DNA of 64,000 nt, taken from positions 1 to 64,000 of the forward strand of contig JAFRKV010000030.1 in NCBI GenBank assembly GCA_017431515.1. The letters run 5' to 3'. Under the pieces are notes generated by a model, which worked only from the letters and a program-made list of their open reading frames with translations, searched no databases and was not told the origin of the DNA. Below are positions 34,634 through 43,607 of the stretch, piece after piece. Every line of letters starts with the position of its first letter. Within the stretch, counting starts at the first letter, position 1. Made by a program: the position numbers and the translations under genes. This stretch comes from Lachnospiraceae bacterium. Its GTDB lineage: Bacteria; Bacillota; Clostridia; Lachnospirales; Lachnospiraceae.

Positions 34634-35382
34634 TCACAGACGGATTTGATGCCAATGCAAAACCACTGATGGAACCGGTGGATTTTTACGGAGCGGCAAA
34701 GCACCTTTGCGACTGCTGCATCGTGACCTTTTCCAACCGGATCGCGGAGGCGGTGCTGAAGGAATTTCCCAATGAAAAGGTGGGGAAGATCCGGGACGCC
34801 AACGGCGGACGACCCATTTATCTGCTGCAGCATGCGGGAAAACAGTACGCCTTCTATCTCTCCCGCATCGGATCGGCGCTGGCCGCCACCGATGTGATCG
34901 ATGCCAACCATCTGACAGGGGCGACGCGGTTTGTTTTCTTCGGCTCCGCGGGAAGTCTGAACGAGGCGGAAACCATCGGGAAATACGTGCTGCCCACGGA
35001 AGCCTACCGGGATGAGGGGATGTCCTATCATTATGCCGCCCCCGCGGACTATATCAAAATCCGGGAAAGCGACCGGTTGGCAGAACTTTTCCGGGAGCTG
35101 GAGCTTCCTTACATCCAAAGCAGGATCTGGACCACGGATGCCTTTTATATGGAAACGCCGGAGAAACTGCAGGCCAGAAAAGCAGAGGGGTGTCTCGCGG
35201 TGGAGATGGAAGCAGCCGGTGTGCAGGCGGTCTGCGATTATTACGGCTTTTCCTATTATGTCTTCCTCATGACTGGAGATGTGCTGGCGGAGGGGGACTA
35301 TGACATCGGCACCCTCTGGGCGGTGAACCATCATACCCAGAACTTTCATGTCGCGCTGAAAATCGCAGAGCGTTTGGCGTAA
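34630..35382 (+). CDS. Nucleoside phosphorylase family protein
   Basis: A 250-residue protein of the PNP/UDP phosphorylase superfamily. Visible are FVFFGSAGSLN (phosphate loop region) and CLAVEMEAAGVQAVC, the ribose-binding E-M-E signature. The substrate could be uridine, a purine nucleoside or another nucleoside; sequence alone does not say. The N-terminal 60 residues diverge from typical members. It overlaps recG by four bases, so translation is coupled. Confidence 0.82.
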   Translation: MITDGFDANAKPLMEPVDFYGAAKHLCDCCIVTFSNRIAEAVLKEFPNEKVGKIRDANGGRPIYLLQHAGKQYAFYLSRIGSALAATDVIDANHLTGATRFVFFGSAGSLNEAETIGKYVLPTEAYRDEGMSYHYAAPADYIKIRESDRLAELFRELELPYIQSRIWTTDAFYMETPEKLQARKAEGCLAVEMEAAGVQAVCDYYGFSYYVFLMTGDVLAEGDYDIGTLWAVNHHTQNFHVALKIAERLA

Positions 35383-35385
35383 GTG

Positions 35386-35414
35386 TTGACTTTTTGACCT
35401 GAAATGCATATGAT
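35386..35414 (+). promoter_or_regulatory. Promoter of the lipoprotein gene
   Basis: TTGACT (35386-35391), 17-bp spacer, TATGAT (35409-35414); the lipoprotein ATG is 30 bp downstream behind AGGAGG. Confidence 0.7.
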
Positions 35415-35443
35415 TTTGGAAAACTGATAGGAGGAATACGATT

Positions 35444-36691
35444 ATGAAAAAAAGATTGCTTGGAAGCGTGACAGCTGTATTGCTGGCGGCAGCGTCTCTG
35501 GCGGGATGCGGCACCCAAAACGCAGCGTCTTCACAGCCTGCCACGGAGCAGAGCGTATCCACAGAGGCCGCTGCAGAACAGGCCGCATCCGGACAGACCA
35601 GCTATGATCCGGCTGCATTTGATGCAAAAGGAGAAACGATGAAGCCGGAGGAGAACTCTGCCATCGATATCACGGGATGCGATACGTTTACGCAGATCGT
35701 GGAAAAGCTGGATGACGGAATGGGCTACGCCAACACCACGATCTGGGATACGGAAGTGCTGCTGGTTTCCAGCGGAACCTACGAATGGGAGCCCGGCACC
35801 GAAGCAGCCATCGACGCAGAGATCTTTTACTATAACGACGATGTGCCGACGTATCTTGCCACAGTCACCGCCGGCGGGACGGCTTATCCGCTTTCCGTCA
35901 AAGACGGATACCTGTATGTGGGCGGAAATCATTTCATCACCAAATACCTGATCGACAGCGGCTCCCTGGTCGAGGTGGAAGAGGGGTATTACGAGTATGA
36001 CGAGGCAGGGGAGGAGATCGGCTATTACAGAACCTGCAACAGCCAGTTTGAGGATTATGACGAGGCAACAGCAAAAAGCAATGTGGAGGGGCTGTTCAAT
36101 GAGTTGGAAGAGGCGGATGTCATTGCCTTCCAGACCGTGGGAGCGGTGACGCCGGTGGAAGGGTCGCTGCCGCAGTATGAGTATCCGGGACCGGAGCTTT
36201 TCTACAGCGTTCTCTATCAGTATCTGACCGACGAACTGTCCAAAAATTACGATGCCGCGCAGGTCAGCATTCCGTGCCCTGTCATCGTCGCAGAGGATGA
36301 TTCCGACAAATCCGATATCCGCGTTTACGGGAATTTCTGGATCTTGAATTATAACCTGGATGGGGACACCCTGGAATGCGTTTCCGGCGGTTCTTATCCG
36401 GGGTGCGTCCATATCAAGCAGACGGACGATGGATATGAAGTCACTTCCATGGATGTCGTGGCGGACGGTTCGGACTTCACCGAAAGCGCCAAGAAGATCT
36501 TCGGAGATCATTACGATGCCTTCATGAAGGACGGCGAGGATGAAAAGACCAGAGATGCCCTTCGCGCGCAGATCATCGCAAACTATGCGGCGGCAAACAA
36601 TCTGGATATCAAAGCATATCAGGATGAGGGATGGGATCCTGTGACGCTGCCCGAAGAGAATATTGATTCCTTTTACAGCGCCCTGAACTGA
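35444..36691 (+). CDS. Predicted lipoprotein of unknown function
   Basis: A 415-residue protein with a clear lipoprotein signal: MKKRLLGSVTAVLLAAASLAGC, lipobox LAGC with Cys22. A Ser/Ala/Glu-rich linker (about 23-55) follows, then an acidic domain rich in Asp, Tyr and Glu that I cannot assign. It should be anchored on the outer face of the membrane. It has its own promoter and ends exactly against the stop codon of the convergent rqcH gene. The stretch ITGCDTFTQIVEKLDDGMGYAN may be a conserved motif; this is only an impression. Confidence 0.8.
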   Translation: MKKRLLGSVTAVLLAAASLAGCGTQNAASSQPATEQSVSTEAAAEQAASGQTSYDPAAFDAKGETMKPEENSAIDITGCDTFTQIVEKLDDGMGYANTTIWDTEVLLVSSGTYEWEPGTEAAIDAEIFYYNDDVPTYLATVTAGGTAYPLSVKDGYLYVGGNHFITKYLIDSGSLVEVEEGYYEYDEAGEEIGYYRTCNSQFEDYDEATAKSNVEGLFNELEEADVIAFQTVGAVTPVEGSLPQYEYPGPELFYSVLYQYLTDELSKNYDAAQVSIPCPVIVAEDDSDKSDIRVYGNFWILNYNLDGDTLECVSGGSYPGCVHIKQTDDGYEVTSMDVVADGSDFTESAKKIFGDHYDAFMKDGEDEKTRDALRAQIIANYAAANNLDIKAYQDEGWDPVTLPEENIDSFYSALN

Positions 36692-38437
36692 TCAGTTCTG
36701 ATCTTCCACAAGGGTCAGACCAGACACGCCCGGTGTCACCGTCATGGAGTAGTTGGTATAGTAGATCACATACCCAGGCGGTGTGCCGGGTGTTTTTTTG
36801 ACGTCTTTGCGCTGGAGATAATCCACCTCCACCTTTTCACTCTGCTTGCCACGGGAGTAATAAGCTGCGAGGGCTGCGGCCTCTTCATAAGCGCGATCCG
36901 GCACTTCTTTTCCGCCGGTGCGCAGGATCACATGGGAGCCCGGCATCTTCTTGGCGTGGAACCAGAGATCCTTACTGTTGGCCAGTTTGAAGGTCAGCTC
37001 GTCGTTCTGGTAATTGTTTTTGCCCACATAGAGATCAAAGCCGTCAGAGGAGCGGTAATGATACGGACGGCTGGTGATCTTCGCTTTTTTGTCCGTGCTC
37101 TTTTTCCGGAGATATCCGGACTCGATGAGCTCTGCGCGGATCGGCGCGAGATCTGCTTCGGTTTCGGCCAGATCCAGAGACATCAGGATGGATTCCAGAT
37201 GAGCCTTTTCTGTCTCCGTCTCCTGCAGCTGCAGGGTCAGCGCTTCATAGGTGCGCTTTAACTTCTGATATTTTGCAAAATACCGCTGGGCGTTGTCGGT
37301 GGGAGAGAGGGCCGGATCCAGCGTGATTTTTAGCTCCGCGCCGGTATTGTAATCCTCTGTGACAAAGACTGCGTCCCCTTCTTTGATTTGATGGGAAAAG
37401 GCGGTCAAAAGCTCCCCACAGGTGCGGAACTTGTCCCTTTTTTCCGTGTCTGACAGCTGCGTCCGCTGAAGATCATACTTTTTGACGACGCGCTCGTAGA
37501 CGGTGGTCACTATGTGCCGAAGATCCGCGGACTTCTGGCGGATGCGGGTGTGCGCGGCTTTGGCAGCATAAAAGTACTGCAGGAGCTCGGATAAAGTCTC
37601 AAAGGGCCGCACTTCGCAATCTTGGTAGCATGCGAGAGGCAGGGCGGAAAACTCCTGCGGGACCCCGTCTTTTTCGTAGACAACGGGGTTGAACTGTTTG
37701 TTTCGGATCAGATCCGTCAGTTGTAAAAAAGCCTCCGAAAGGCGGCCGGCATCCTCTTCTGACAGGGCTTCCCCGGGGCGGTCGGCATCAACTCCCGCGC
37801 GGAAACAAAGATCATTGGCTGCCACAGGGCTGATGCCGGTAAAGGAGGTGTAGATCGCTTTCGAAAGCGATGCATTTGCACCATTGATCCGGCGGAGAAA
37901 AAGGGCAGCATCCGCTTCCAGCGGGTTTTCTTTCTGCGTGGTCTCCGGAATGAAATAAGTGCGGCCGGGAAGCACTTCCCGCACCGAACTGACCTGGGCG
38001 GAAATGTGCTTGATGCTGTCCAGGATTTTGTCCGTTTCATCGCAGAAAATGATGTTGCTGTGCTTGCCCATGAGTTCCGCGATCAGACGCTTTTGCCTGA
38101 GATCCCCCAGCTCGTCCAGATGCTCGATGGTAAAGATCAGGATACGCTCCAAGGAGGGCTGCGTGACGGAGACGATCCGTCCGGAGCCGATGTGCTTCCG
38201 CAACAGCATGCAGAAATTGGGCGCAGTCTGGGGGGATGGTTTGTTGCGCTCCGTCAGATAAAGAAGCGGCAGCGAGGCGTTGGCGGAGAGCAGAAGACGC
38301 TTCTGGGTGGAATTCCCTTTACAGGTGATCAGAAGCTCGTCCGGCTCGGGTTGCGCGATCTTTGCAATATGCATGCCTGTCAGCGCTCTGTTAAGTTCCT
38401 CGCACAGCCCCGCGACTGTGATCCCGTCAAATGCCAT
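36692..38437 (-). CDS. rqcH: RqcH/NFACT family ribosome quality control protein
   Basis: RqcH binds stalled 50S subunits and recruits tRNA-Ala to add alanine tails for degradation. The 581-residue protein begins MAFDGITVAGLCEELN and has the NFACT-N domain (GKHSNIIFCDE and LPGRTYF), a coiled-coil middle (about 330-440), and the C-terminal NFACT-R domain with FDLYVGKNNYQNDELTFK, LWFHAKKMPGSHVILR and RKDVKKTPGTPPGYV. The start at 38437 is the family N-terminus; the open frame continues 60 codons upstream without a match. An alternative name is fbpA (fibronectin-binding). Confidence 0.93.
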   Translation of the reverse strand: MAFDGITVAGLCEELNRALTGMHIAKIAQPEPDELLITCKGNSTQKRLLLSANASLPLLYLTERNKPSPQTAPNFCMLLRKHIGSGRIVSVTQPSLERILIFTIEHLDELGDLRQKRLIAELMGKHSNIIFCDETDKILDSIKHISAQVSSVREVLPGRTYFIPETTQKENPLEADAALFLRRINGANASLSKAIYTSFTGISPVAANDLCFRAGVDADRPGEALSEEDAGRLSEAFLQLTDLIRNKQFNPVVYEKDGVPQEFSALPLACYQDCEVRPFETLSELLQYFYAAKAAHTRIRQKSADLRHIVTTVYERVVKKYDLQRTQLSDTEKRDKFRTCGELLTAFSHQIKEGDAVFVTEDYNTGAELKITLDPALSPTDNAQRYFAKYQKLKRTYEALTLQLQETETEKAHLESILMSLDLAETEADLAPIRAELIESGYLRKKSTDKKAKITSRPYHYRSSDGFDLYVGKNNYQNDELTFKLANSKDLWFHAKKMPGSHVILRTGGKEVPDRAYEEAAALAAYYSRGKQSEKVEVDYLQRKDVKKTPGTPPGYVIYYTNYSMTVTPGVSGLTLVEDQN

Positions 38438-38465
38438 GTTTCCGTAGCCCTTTCCGCGTGTTTGT

Positions 38466-38494
38466 TTGACTTCATGCTGTTTTTCCATTATACT
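38466..38494 (+). promoter_or_regulatory. Promoter of the yicC-remA-gmk-rpoZ operon
   Basis: TTGACT (38466-38471), 17-bp spacer, TATACT (38489-38494). A minus-strand TATAAT at 38491-38486 overlaps this -10 and may be the -10 of rqcH, though its -35 is poor. Confidence 0.7.
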
Positions 38495-38530
38495 ATCATA
38501 CGTGGTGAAGGAGAAAAAGGGGTTTTTCTT

Positions 38531-39409
38531 ATGATTAAGAGTATGACCGGCTTCGGCCGTGAGGAATTGCTGGAAAATGACCGCAAGATCTCCGTGGAGA
38601 TCAAGGCGGTCAATCACCGTTATCTGGATCTCAGCATCCGGATGCCGAAAAAGCTCGCCGCGCTTGAATCTCAGGTGCGCGCCGTGTGCAAGGAGTACAT
38701 GGAGCGGGGCAAGGTGGATGTCTACATCAGTTATGAGGACTATACGGATGCGGACAGCACGTTAAAATATAACGAAGCCCTTGCCGGGGAATATCTCGGA
38801 TATCTTCGGCAGATCAGCGAGAAATACCAGCTGGAATTTGATGTGAGGGCCAGCACCATCGCCCGCCTCCCCGATGTCTTCGTGCTGGAGGACAAAAACG
38901 TCGATGAGGATACGCTGTGGCACCTGCTGGAGAAGCCGGTGCGCCTGGCGTCGGAGAAGTTTGCCGAGTCCCGCGAAAGGGAAGGGGAACACCTGAAAAA
39001 GGATCTCTTAGGGAAACTGGACACCATGAAAGCTTTTGTGGGTGAGATCGAAGCCCGGTCTCCGGAGATCATCGAGGAATACAAGGCTTCCCTGCGGGAA
39101 AAGGTGGCGGATCTTCTGGCGGATCATGCCATGGAGGAAAGCCGGATCGCAGCGGAAGTGACCATCTTTGCAGACAAGATCTGCGTGGATGAGGAGCTGG
39201 TGCGTTTGAAGAGCCACATCGACGCGATGAAAAAGGAATTGGAAAAGGGCGGCGCCGTTGGGCGGAAGCTGGATTTCATCGCGCAGGAGATGAACCGGGA
39301 AGCAAACACGATCCTTTCCAAAGCGACGGATCTTGCGGTTTCCGATGCTGGGATCGAACTGAAGACCAACATTGAAAAGGTTCGGGAGCAGGTGCAGAAC
39401 GTTGAGTAG
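38531..39409 (+). CDS. yicC: YicC/YloC family endoribonuclease
   Basis: A 292-residue protein starting MIKSMTGFGREE with the YicC N-terminal domain (SVEIKAVNHRYLDLSIRMPKKL) and the C-terminal DUF1732 domain (GRKLDFIAQEMNREANTILSKA). E. coli YicC is an endoribonuclease. The start follows GAAGGAGAAAAAGGGG. The gene is first in the conserved Firmicutes order yicC-remA-gmk-rpoZ. The remA start overlaps its end. Confidence 0.92.
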   Translation: MIKSMTGFGREELLENDRKISVEIKAVNHRYLDLSIRMPKKLAALESQVRAVCKEYMERGKVDVYISYEDYTDADSTLKYNEALAGEYLGYLRQISEKYQLEFDVRASTIARLPDVFVLEDKNVDEDTLWHLLEKPVRLASEKFAESREREGEHLKKDLLGKLDTMKAFVGEIEARSPEIIEEYKASLREKVADLLADHAMEESRIAAEVTIFADKICVDEELVRLKSHIDAMKKELEKGGAVGRKLDFIAQEMNREANTILSKATDLAVSDAGIELKTNIEKVREQVQNVE

Positions 39410-39653
39410 GCTGTTAAACATCGGATTCGGAAATCTCATCAACACGGATCGCATCCTCTGTGTGGTGACGCCGGATTCCGCACCGGCCAAGCGTCTCATC
39501 GCAAACGGCAAAGAAAAGGAAACCCTGATCGACGCCACGCAGGGACGGCGCACCAAGAGCGTGATCGTCACGACGGATGACCGCATTGTGCTCTCCGCCC
39601 TGCAGCCGGATACCATTGCAGGCAGGTTTCACGAGAAAGAAAGAGAAGAATGA
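39402..39653 (+). CDS. remA: Extracellular matrix regulatory protein RemA (DUF370)
   Basis: RemA is a small DNA-binding regulator that activates matrix genes in Bacillus. The 83-residue protein contains RLLNIGFGNLINTDRILCVV and GRRTKSVIVTTDDRIVLSALQPDTIAGRF, the family core. The start is TTG at 39402 (an ATG-initiated frame begins 30 bp earlier, inside yicC). An AGGTGC sequence precedes it. It overlaps yicC by 8 bp and gmk by 4 bp. Confidence 0.9.
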   Translation: MSRLLNIGFGNLINTDRILCVVTPDSAPAKRLIANGKEKETLIDATQGRRTKSVIVTTDDRIVLSALQPDTIAGRFHEKEREE

Positions 39654-40282
39654 AAGATTGCGCATTACTCACGGTCATTTCCGGGTTTGCCGGATCAGGA
39701 AAAGGCTCCGCCATGAAAGGGCTTCTTGCGAAATACCCGGATACCTATGCGCTTTCCGTATCGGCGACGACGAGAGCGCCCCGTCCCGGAGAAGTGGACG
39801 GGAGAGAGTATTTCTTCGTTTCCGACGAGGCCTTTGAGGAAAAGATCCGCACCGGCGCCCTTTTGGAGCATGCCGGTTATGTGGGACATTATTACGGGAC
39901 ACCCCGGGCCTATGTGGAGGATAATCTGGCGGCGGGGAAGGATGTGCTGCTGGAGATCGAGATCCAGGGCGCGCTGCAGATCAAAAAGCAGTTTCCGGCC
40001 GCGTGCCTTTTGTTTTTGACACCGCCCACCGCGGAGGAATTGAAACGCCGTCTCGTCGGCCGTGGCACCGAGGACGAGGAGACGATCAGAAAACGGCTTT
40101 TCCGCGCATCGGAGGAAGCAGACGGCATCGAGCAGTACGATTATCTGGTGGTCAATGATGATCTGGACACCTGTGTCGAGACGATCCACCGCATCATCCA
40201 GTCGGAGAAAAAACGCATCACCCGGTGCCTGGATACCATCAACACCATACGGGAAGGCGTACACGCCTTTTCTGAAATATAA
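39650..40282 (+). CDS. gmk: Guanylate kinase
   Basis: Gmk phosphorylates GMP to GDP. The 210-residue protein has the P-loop GFAGSGKGS, the GMP-binding segment SVSATTRAPRPGEVDGREYFF, HAGYVGHYYGTPRAYV and EIEIQGALQIKK. The P-loop has Phe-Ala where enterobacterial enzymes have Pro-Ser, a variant I believe is common in Lachnospiraceae. It overlaps remA by four bases and precedes rpoZ by 21 bp. Confidence 0.95.
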   Translation: MKDCALLTVISGFAGSGKGSAMKGLLAKYPDTYALSVSATTRAPRPGEVDGREYFFVSDEAFEEKIRTGALLEHAGYVGHYYGTPRAYVEDNLAAGKDVLLEIEIQGALQIKKQFPAACLLFLTPPTAEELKRRLVGRGTEDEETIRKRLFRASEEADGIEQYDYLVVNDDLDTCVETIHRIIQSEKKRITRCLDTINTIREGVHAFSEI

Positions 40283-40303
40283 GAGTGTAAAGGAGATAAA
40301 AAC

Positions 40304-40561
40304 ATGATACATCCATCCTATGTAGAACTGATGAAGGTGGTCAATCAGGACGCGGAGGTCGGCGAGGAGCCGGTGGTGAACAGCCGCTATTCCATTGTGA
40401 TCGCCACGGCGAAACGGGCGCGCCAGCTTGTGGCAGGGGCGGACCCCATGATCGCCGGTGCCTCCAAGCAGAAACCGCTTTCCACGGCCGTGGAGGAGCT
40501 GTATACCGGCATGATCCACATTCTGCCGGATGAGGAAGAGGCAGAAGCGGACATCGCTTAA
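40304..40561 (+). CDS. rpoZ: DNA-directed RNA polymerase omega subunit
   Basis: Omega is a small assembly factor of RNA polymerase. The 85-residue protein has NSRYSIVIATAKRARQLV, the conserved core, and KPLSTAVEELYTG. An AAGGAG ribosome-binding site precedes it. It is the last gene of the yicC operon, followed by hairpins at 40594-40616 and 40642-40668. Confidence 0.92.
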   Translation: MIHPSYVELMKVVNQDAEVGEEPVVNSRYSIVIATAKRARQLVAGADPMIAGASKQKPLSTAVEELYTGMIHILPDEEEAEADIA

Positions 40562-40641
40562 GAGTACCACAGCCTGCCCGCGATTGACACAACGTGAACG
40601 AAGGAAGTCCGTTCACTGTTTCTGAGGAAGACTTAAAATGA

Positions 40642-40668
40642 AAGGTGTCCCCGGGGCACCTTGTTTTT
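40642..40668 (+). terminator. Terminator-like hairpin between rpoZ and rimO
   Basis: AAGGTG-T-CC and GG-CACCTT (40642-40662) around a CCGG turn, followed by TTGTTTTT. It probably ends the yicC-rpoZ message. It lies immediately before the rimO start, and inside rimO if the upstream ATG at 40638 is used. A second weaker hairpin, GTGAACG/CGTTCAC, lies at 40594-40616. Confidence 0.65.
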
Positions 40669-40673
40669 CGACT

Positions 40674-42002
40674 ATGGGAAAGATATTTATCGTCTCTCTC
40701 GGCTGCGATAAAAACCGGGTGGATGCGGAATATATGATCGGAATGCTGCTCGCTGCCGGGCATGCGCTTGTGGAGGATCCAGCGGAAGCAGAGGTGATCC
40801 TGGTCAATTCCTGCTGTTTTATCGGGGATGCCAAGGAAGAGAGCATACAAACCATTCTGGAGCTGGCGGCGTATAAAGAGACGGGCGCCTGCAGGGCGCT
40901 GATCCTGACCGGATGCCTCGGACAGCGGTATCAGGAGGAAGTGCGAAAAGAGCTTCCCGAGGTGGATGCCCTGGTAGGCACCAATTCCTACGACGAGATT
41001 TGCCGCGTGGTGGAAGAGGCGCTTTCCGGCGCGCATCCGGAGGTGTTGAAGGCGCTGACAGGGCTGCCGGCGGTGAATGCGCCGAGGGTCAATACCACAG
41101 GCGGATATTATGCCTATTTGAAGATTGCGGAAGGGTGTGACAAGCATTGCGCTTACTGCGTGATCCCGTCCATCCGCGGGGCGTATCGCAGTGTCCCCAT
41201 GGAGAGGATCCTTGAGGAGGCGAACGCTTTGGTGGCGGACGGCGCCGGGGAACTGATTCTCGTGGCGCAGGAGACCACCCTTTACGGGATTGATCTTTAC
41301 GGAGAGCGGGCGCTGCCAAGGCTCCTTGACGCGTTAAATGAGATCCCGGAGCTGCGATGGATCCGGCTGATGTACTGTTATCCGGAGGAGATCACGGAGG
41401 AGCTGGTCTCTGCCATCAAACGCAACCACAAGGTCTGCCATTATCTGGATATGCCGATCCAGCATGTTTCCGACGCTGTTTTAAAACGGATGGGACGTCG
41501 CACCACGGCAAAAGACCTGCGGGAGCGGATCGCGATGATCCGTCGCGAGATCCCGGACATCTGTCTCAGGACCACGTTGATCAGCGGATTTCCCGGCGAG
41601 ACGGAGGAAGACCATCAGGCGCTGCTGGACTTTGTGCGGGGAATGGGATTCGACAGGCTGGGCGCCTTTTGCTATTCCGAAGAAGAGGGCACCGAAGCCG
41701 CCAACATGCCGGATCAGATCCCGGAGGAAGAGAAAGTGCGCCGCCGCGACGAGCTCATGGCGCTATCCGAGGAAAAGATCTTTGAAAAGAACGAAACGTT
41801 GATCGGCAAGACCTTTGAAGTGATGATCGAAGGGAAGCTTCCAGAGGAAGGAGTGTATGTGGCCAGGACCTACCGGGATGCGCCGGAGATTGACGGTTAT
41901 CTGTTCTTTCCCTATGAAGGAGAACTGCTTTCCGGCGCCTTTGTCCCTGTGACTGTCAAAGAAACCAATGAATATGATCTGATAGGAGAGATGATGCTAT
42001 GA
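40674..42002 (+). CDS. rimO: Ribosomal protein uS12 methylthiotransferase RimO
   Basis: RimO adds a methylthio group to an aspartate of ribosomal protein S12. The 442-residue radical-SAM protein has IFIVSLGCDKNRVDAE, VNSCCFIGDAKEES and LTGCLGQRY (N-terminal cluster cysteines), the radical SAM motif CDKHCAYC (near residues 155-162), TTLISGFPGET and a C-terminal TRAM domain. The family N-terminus fits ATG 40674, but a better ribosome-binding site (GAGGAAG) precedes ATG 40638, which would add 12 residues encoded by the terminator stem. It overlaps pgsA by four bases. Confidence 0.93.
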   Translation: MGKIFIVSLGCDKNRVDAEYMIGMLLAAGHALVEDPAEAEVILVNSCCFIGDAKEESIQTILELAAYKETGACRALILTGCLGQRYQEEVRKELPEVDALVGTNSYDEICRVVEEALSGAHPEVLKALTGLPAVNAPRVNTTGGYYAYLKIAEGCDKHCAYCVIPSIRGAYRSVPMERILEEANALVADGAGELILVAQETTLYGIDLYGERALPRLLDALNEIPELRWIRLMYCYPEEITEELVSAIKRNHKVCHYLDMPIQHVSDAVLKRMGRRTTAKDLRERIAMIRREIPDICLRTTLISGFPGETEEDHQALLDFVRGMGFDRLGAFCYSEEEGTEAANMPDQIPEEEKVRRRDELMALSEEKIFEKNETLIGKTFEVMIEGKLPEEGVYVARTYRDAPEIDGYLFFPYEGELLSGAFVPVTVKETNEYDLIGEMML

Positions 42003-42544
42003 ACCTGCCAAACAAACTGACCATTCTGCGTGTGATTCTGATTCCCTTTTTTGTGTTCTTCCTGCTGACGGTGTTTGTGCCCTATCATGACCTGATCGCG
42101 CTGGTCATCTTTATCGTGGCATCCTTAACTGACATGGCGGACGGGAAGATCGCGCGCAAATACAATCTGGTGACGAATTTCGGAAAATTCATGGATCCGC
42201 TGGCGGATAAGCTTCTGGTCTGTTCCGCGATGATCTGCCTGATTCCGCTGGGACAGCTGGCGGCATGGATCGTGGTGATCATCATCGCCCGGGAATTTAT
42301 CATCAGCGGGTTTCGTCTGATCGCCAGTGACAACGGCGTGGTCATCGCTGCCAGCTATTGGGGCAAGTTCAAGACCACCTTTCAGATGCTGATGATCATC
42401 GTGCTGATCTTGGAACTCCAGTTCCCGAATGCCGTTTTTCATTGGCTCGGCATCATTTTGACCTGGGTAGCTCTGGCGCTGACGGTGATCTCCCTGATTG
42501 ATTACATTGTAAAGAACAAAGACGTATTAAAGGAACAAAAATGA
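41999..42544 (+). CDS. pgsA: CDP-diacylglycerol--glycerol-3-phosphate 3-phosphatidyltransferase
   Basis: PgsA makes phosphatidylglycerophosphate, the precursor of phosphatidylglycerol. The 181-residue membrane protein carries the CDP-alcohol phosphotransferase motif D-x2-D-G-x2-A-R-x8-G-x3-D-x3-D, seen as DMADGKIARKYNLVTNFG then KFMDPLADKLL. About five helices are visible. It overlaps rimO and rsmD by four bases each. Confidence 0.94.
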   Translation: MNLPNKLTILRVILIPFFVFFLLTVFVPYHDLIALVIFIVASLTDMADGKIARKYNLVTNFGKFMDPLADKLLVCSAMICLIPLGQLAAWIVVIIIAREFIISGFRLIASDNGVVIAASYWGKFKTTFQMLMIIVLILELQFPNAVFHWLGIILTWVALALTVISLIDYIVKNKDVLKEQK

Positions 42545-43098
42545 GGATCATCGCAGGAAGCAGACGGAGCCTCCCCTTAAAAACCATTGCGGGGACGGAT
42601 ACCAGACCCACTACGGATCGCATCAAGGAAACCCTGTTTAATATGCTGCAGGAGGAAGTGGCCGGATCCTATGTGCTGGATCTCTATGCCGGGAGCGGGC
42701 AGATCGGACTGGAAGCCTTGTCCCGCGGCGCATCCTATGCAGTATTCGTGGAGAATGCAAAGAAAGCGGCGGATTGTATCGCTGACAATATCCGTTTTAC
42801 CAAGTTTGAAGAGCAGACCAACCTGATGCGGACAGACGCTATCAGCGCCATCGCGAGGCTGGAAGGGCGTAATCGCTTTGACCTGATTTTTCTGGATCCG
42901 CCTTATGAAAGCGGCGCAGAGGTGCAGGCGCTGACGTGCCTTTCCGGGTCTTCCGTCATGAAGCCCGAGACTCTGATTATTGTGGAGGCGGCGCGAGATA
43001 CGGATTTTTCTTATGCCGAAGGGCTTGGGCTGACACTCGTGCGGCAGAAGCAGTATAAGACCAATCAACATGTGTTTTTCAGAAAGAAGGAAGCCTGA
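42541..43098 (+). CDS. rsmD: 16S rRNA (guanine(966)-N(2))-methyltransferase
   Basis: RsmD methylates G966 of 16S rRNA. The 185-residue protein has MRIIAGSRRSLPLKTI, DTRPTTDRIKETLFNML, the SAM-binding loop VLDLYAGSGQIGLEALSRGA and the N6/N2 methylase motif LDPPYESG. Length is standard. Next is coaD, directly after the stop codon, a pair conserved in many bacteria. Confidence 0.95.
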   Translation: MRIIAGSRRSLPLKTIAGTDTRPTTDRIKETLFNMLQEEVAGSYVLDLYAGSGQIGLEALSRGASYAVFVENAKKAADCIADNIRFTKFEEQTNLMRTDAISAIARLEGRNRFDLIFLDPPYESGAEVQALTCLSGSSVMKPETLIIVEAARDTDFSYAEGLGLTLVRQKQYKTNQHVFFRKKEA

Positions 43099-43590
43099 AT
43101 GAAGAAGCGTGCAGTCTATCCGGGAAGCTTTGACCCGCTGACCAACGGACATCTGGATATCATTGAAAGAGCCGCGAAAATTGTGGACGAATTGTACGTC
43201 GGCGTGCTGAATAACAGCGCAAAAAATTCGTTGTTTTCTCTGGATGAACGTGTTAGTATGTTAGAGGAAGAAACGGCGGGAATCCCGAATGTGGTGGTGG
43301 ATTCCTTTGACGGGCTTCTGGTGGATTACATGCGGCGGATCGATGCCCAGATCATCATCCGCGGGTTGCGCGCGATTTCCGATTATGAATACGAAATACA
43401 GATCGCGCAGACCAATCACAAGGTGAATCCCGAGGTGGAAACCGTGTTTCTCACCACGAATCTCCGGTATTCCTATCTGAGTTCCACCATCGTGAAAGAA
43501 TTTGCTTCCTATGGGGGCGACATTTCGCACTTTGTCCCGGAACGGCTGATGGGACGCATCTATGCGAAATACGGGATCAAGAAAGATTAA
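43099..43590 (+). CDS. coaD: Phosphopantetheine adenylyltransferase
   Basis: CoaD makes dephospho-CoA from 4'-phosphopantetheine and ATP. The 163-residue protein has [16 protein letters not shown] (the T/H-x-x-H nucleotidyltransferase motif), [19 protein letters not shown] and [20 protein letters not shown]. It is the last gene before cloverleaf repeat B. Confidence 0.96.
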   Translation: MKKRAVYPGSFDPLTNGHLDIIERAAKIVDELYVGVLNNSAKNSLFSLDERVSMLEEETAGIPNVVVDSFDGLLVDYMRRIDAQIIIRGLRAISDYEYEIQIAQTNHKVNPEVETVFLTTNLRYSYLSSTIVKEFASYGGDISHFVPERLMGRIYAKYGIKKD

Positions 43591-43607
43591 GAGAATTATG
43601 ATGCTTA

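Noticed and set aside
39650..39720. Unusual P-loop (GFAGSGKGS) of guanylate kinase
   Set aside because: Glycine and lysine positions are intact and I believe similar Phe-containing loops are common in Lachnospiraceae, so it is probably not special.
40584..40606. A perfect TTGACA after rpoZ as a rimO promoter
   Set aside because: No acceptable -10 lies 16-18 bp downstream; a GTGAACG/CGTTCAC hairpin occupies that place.
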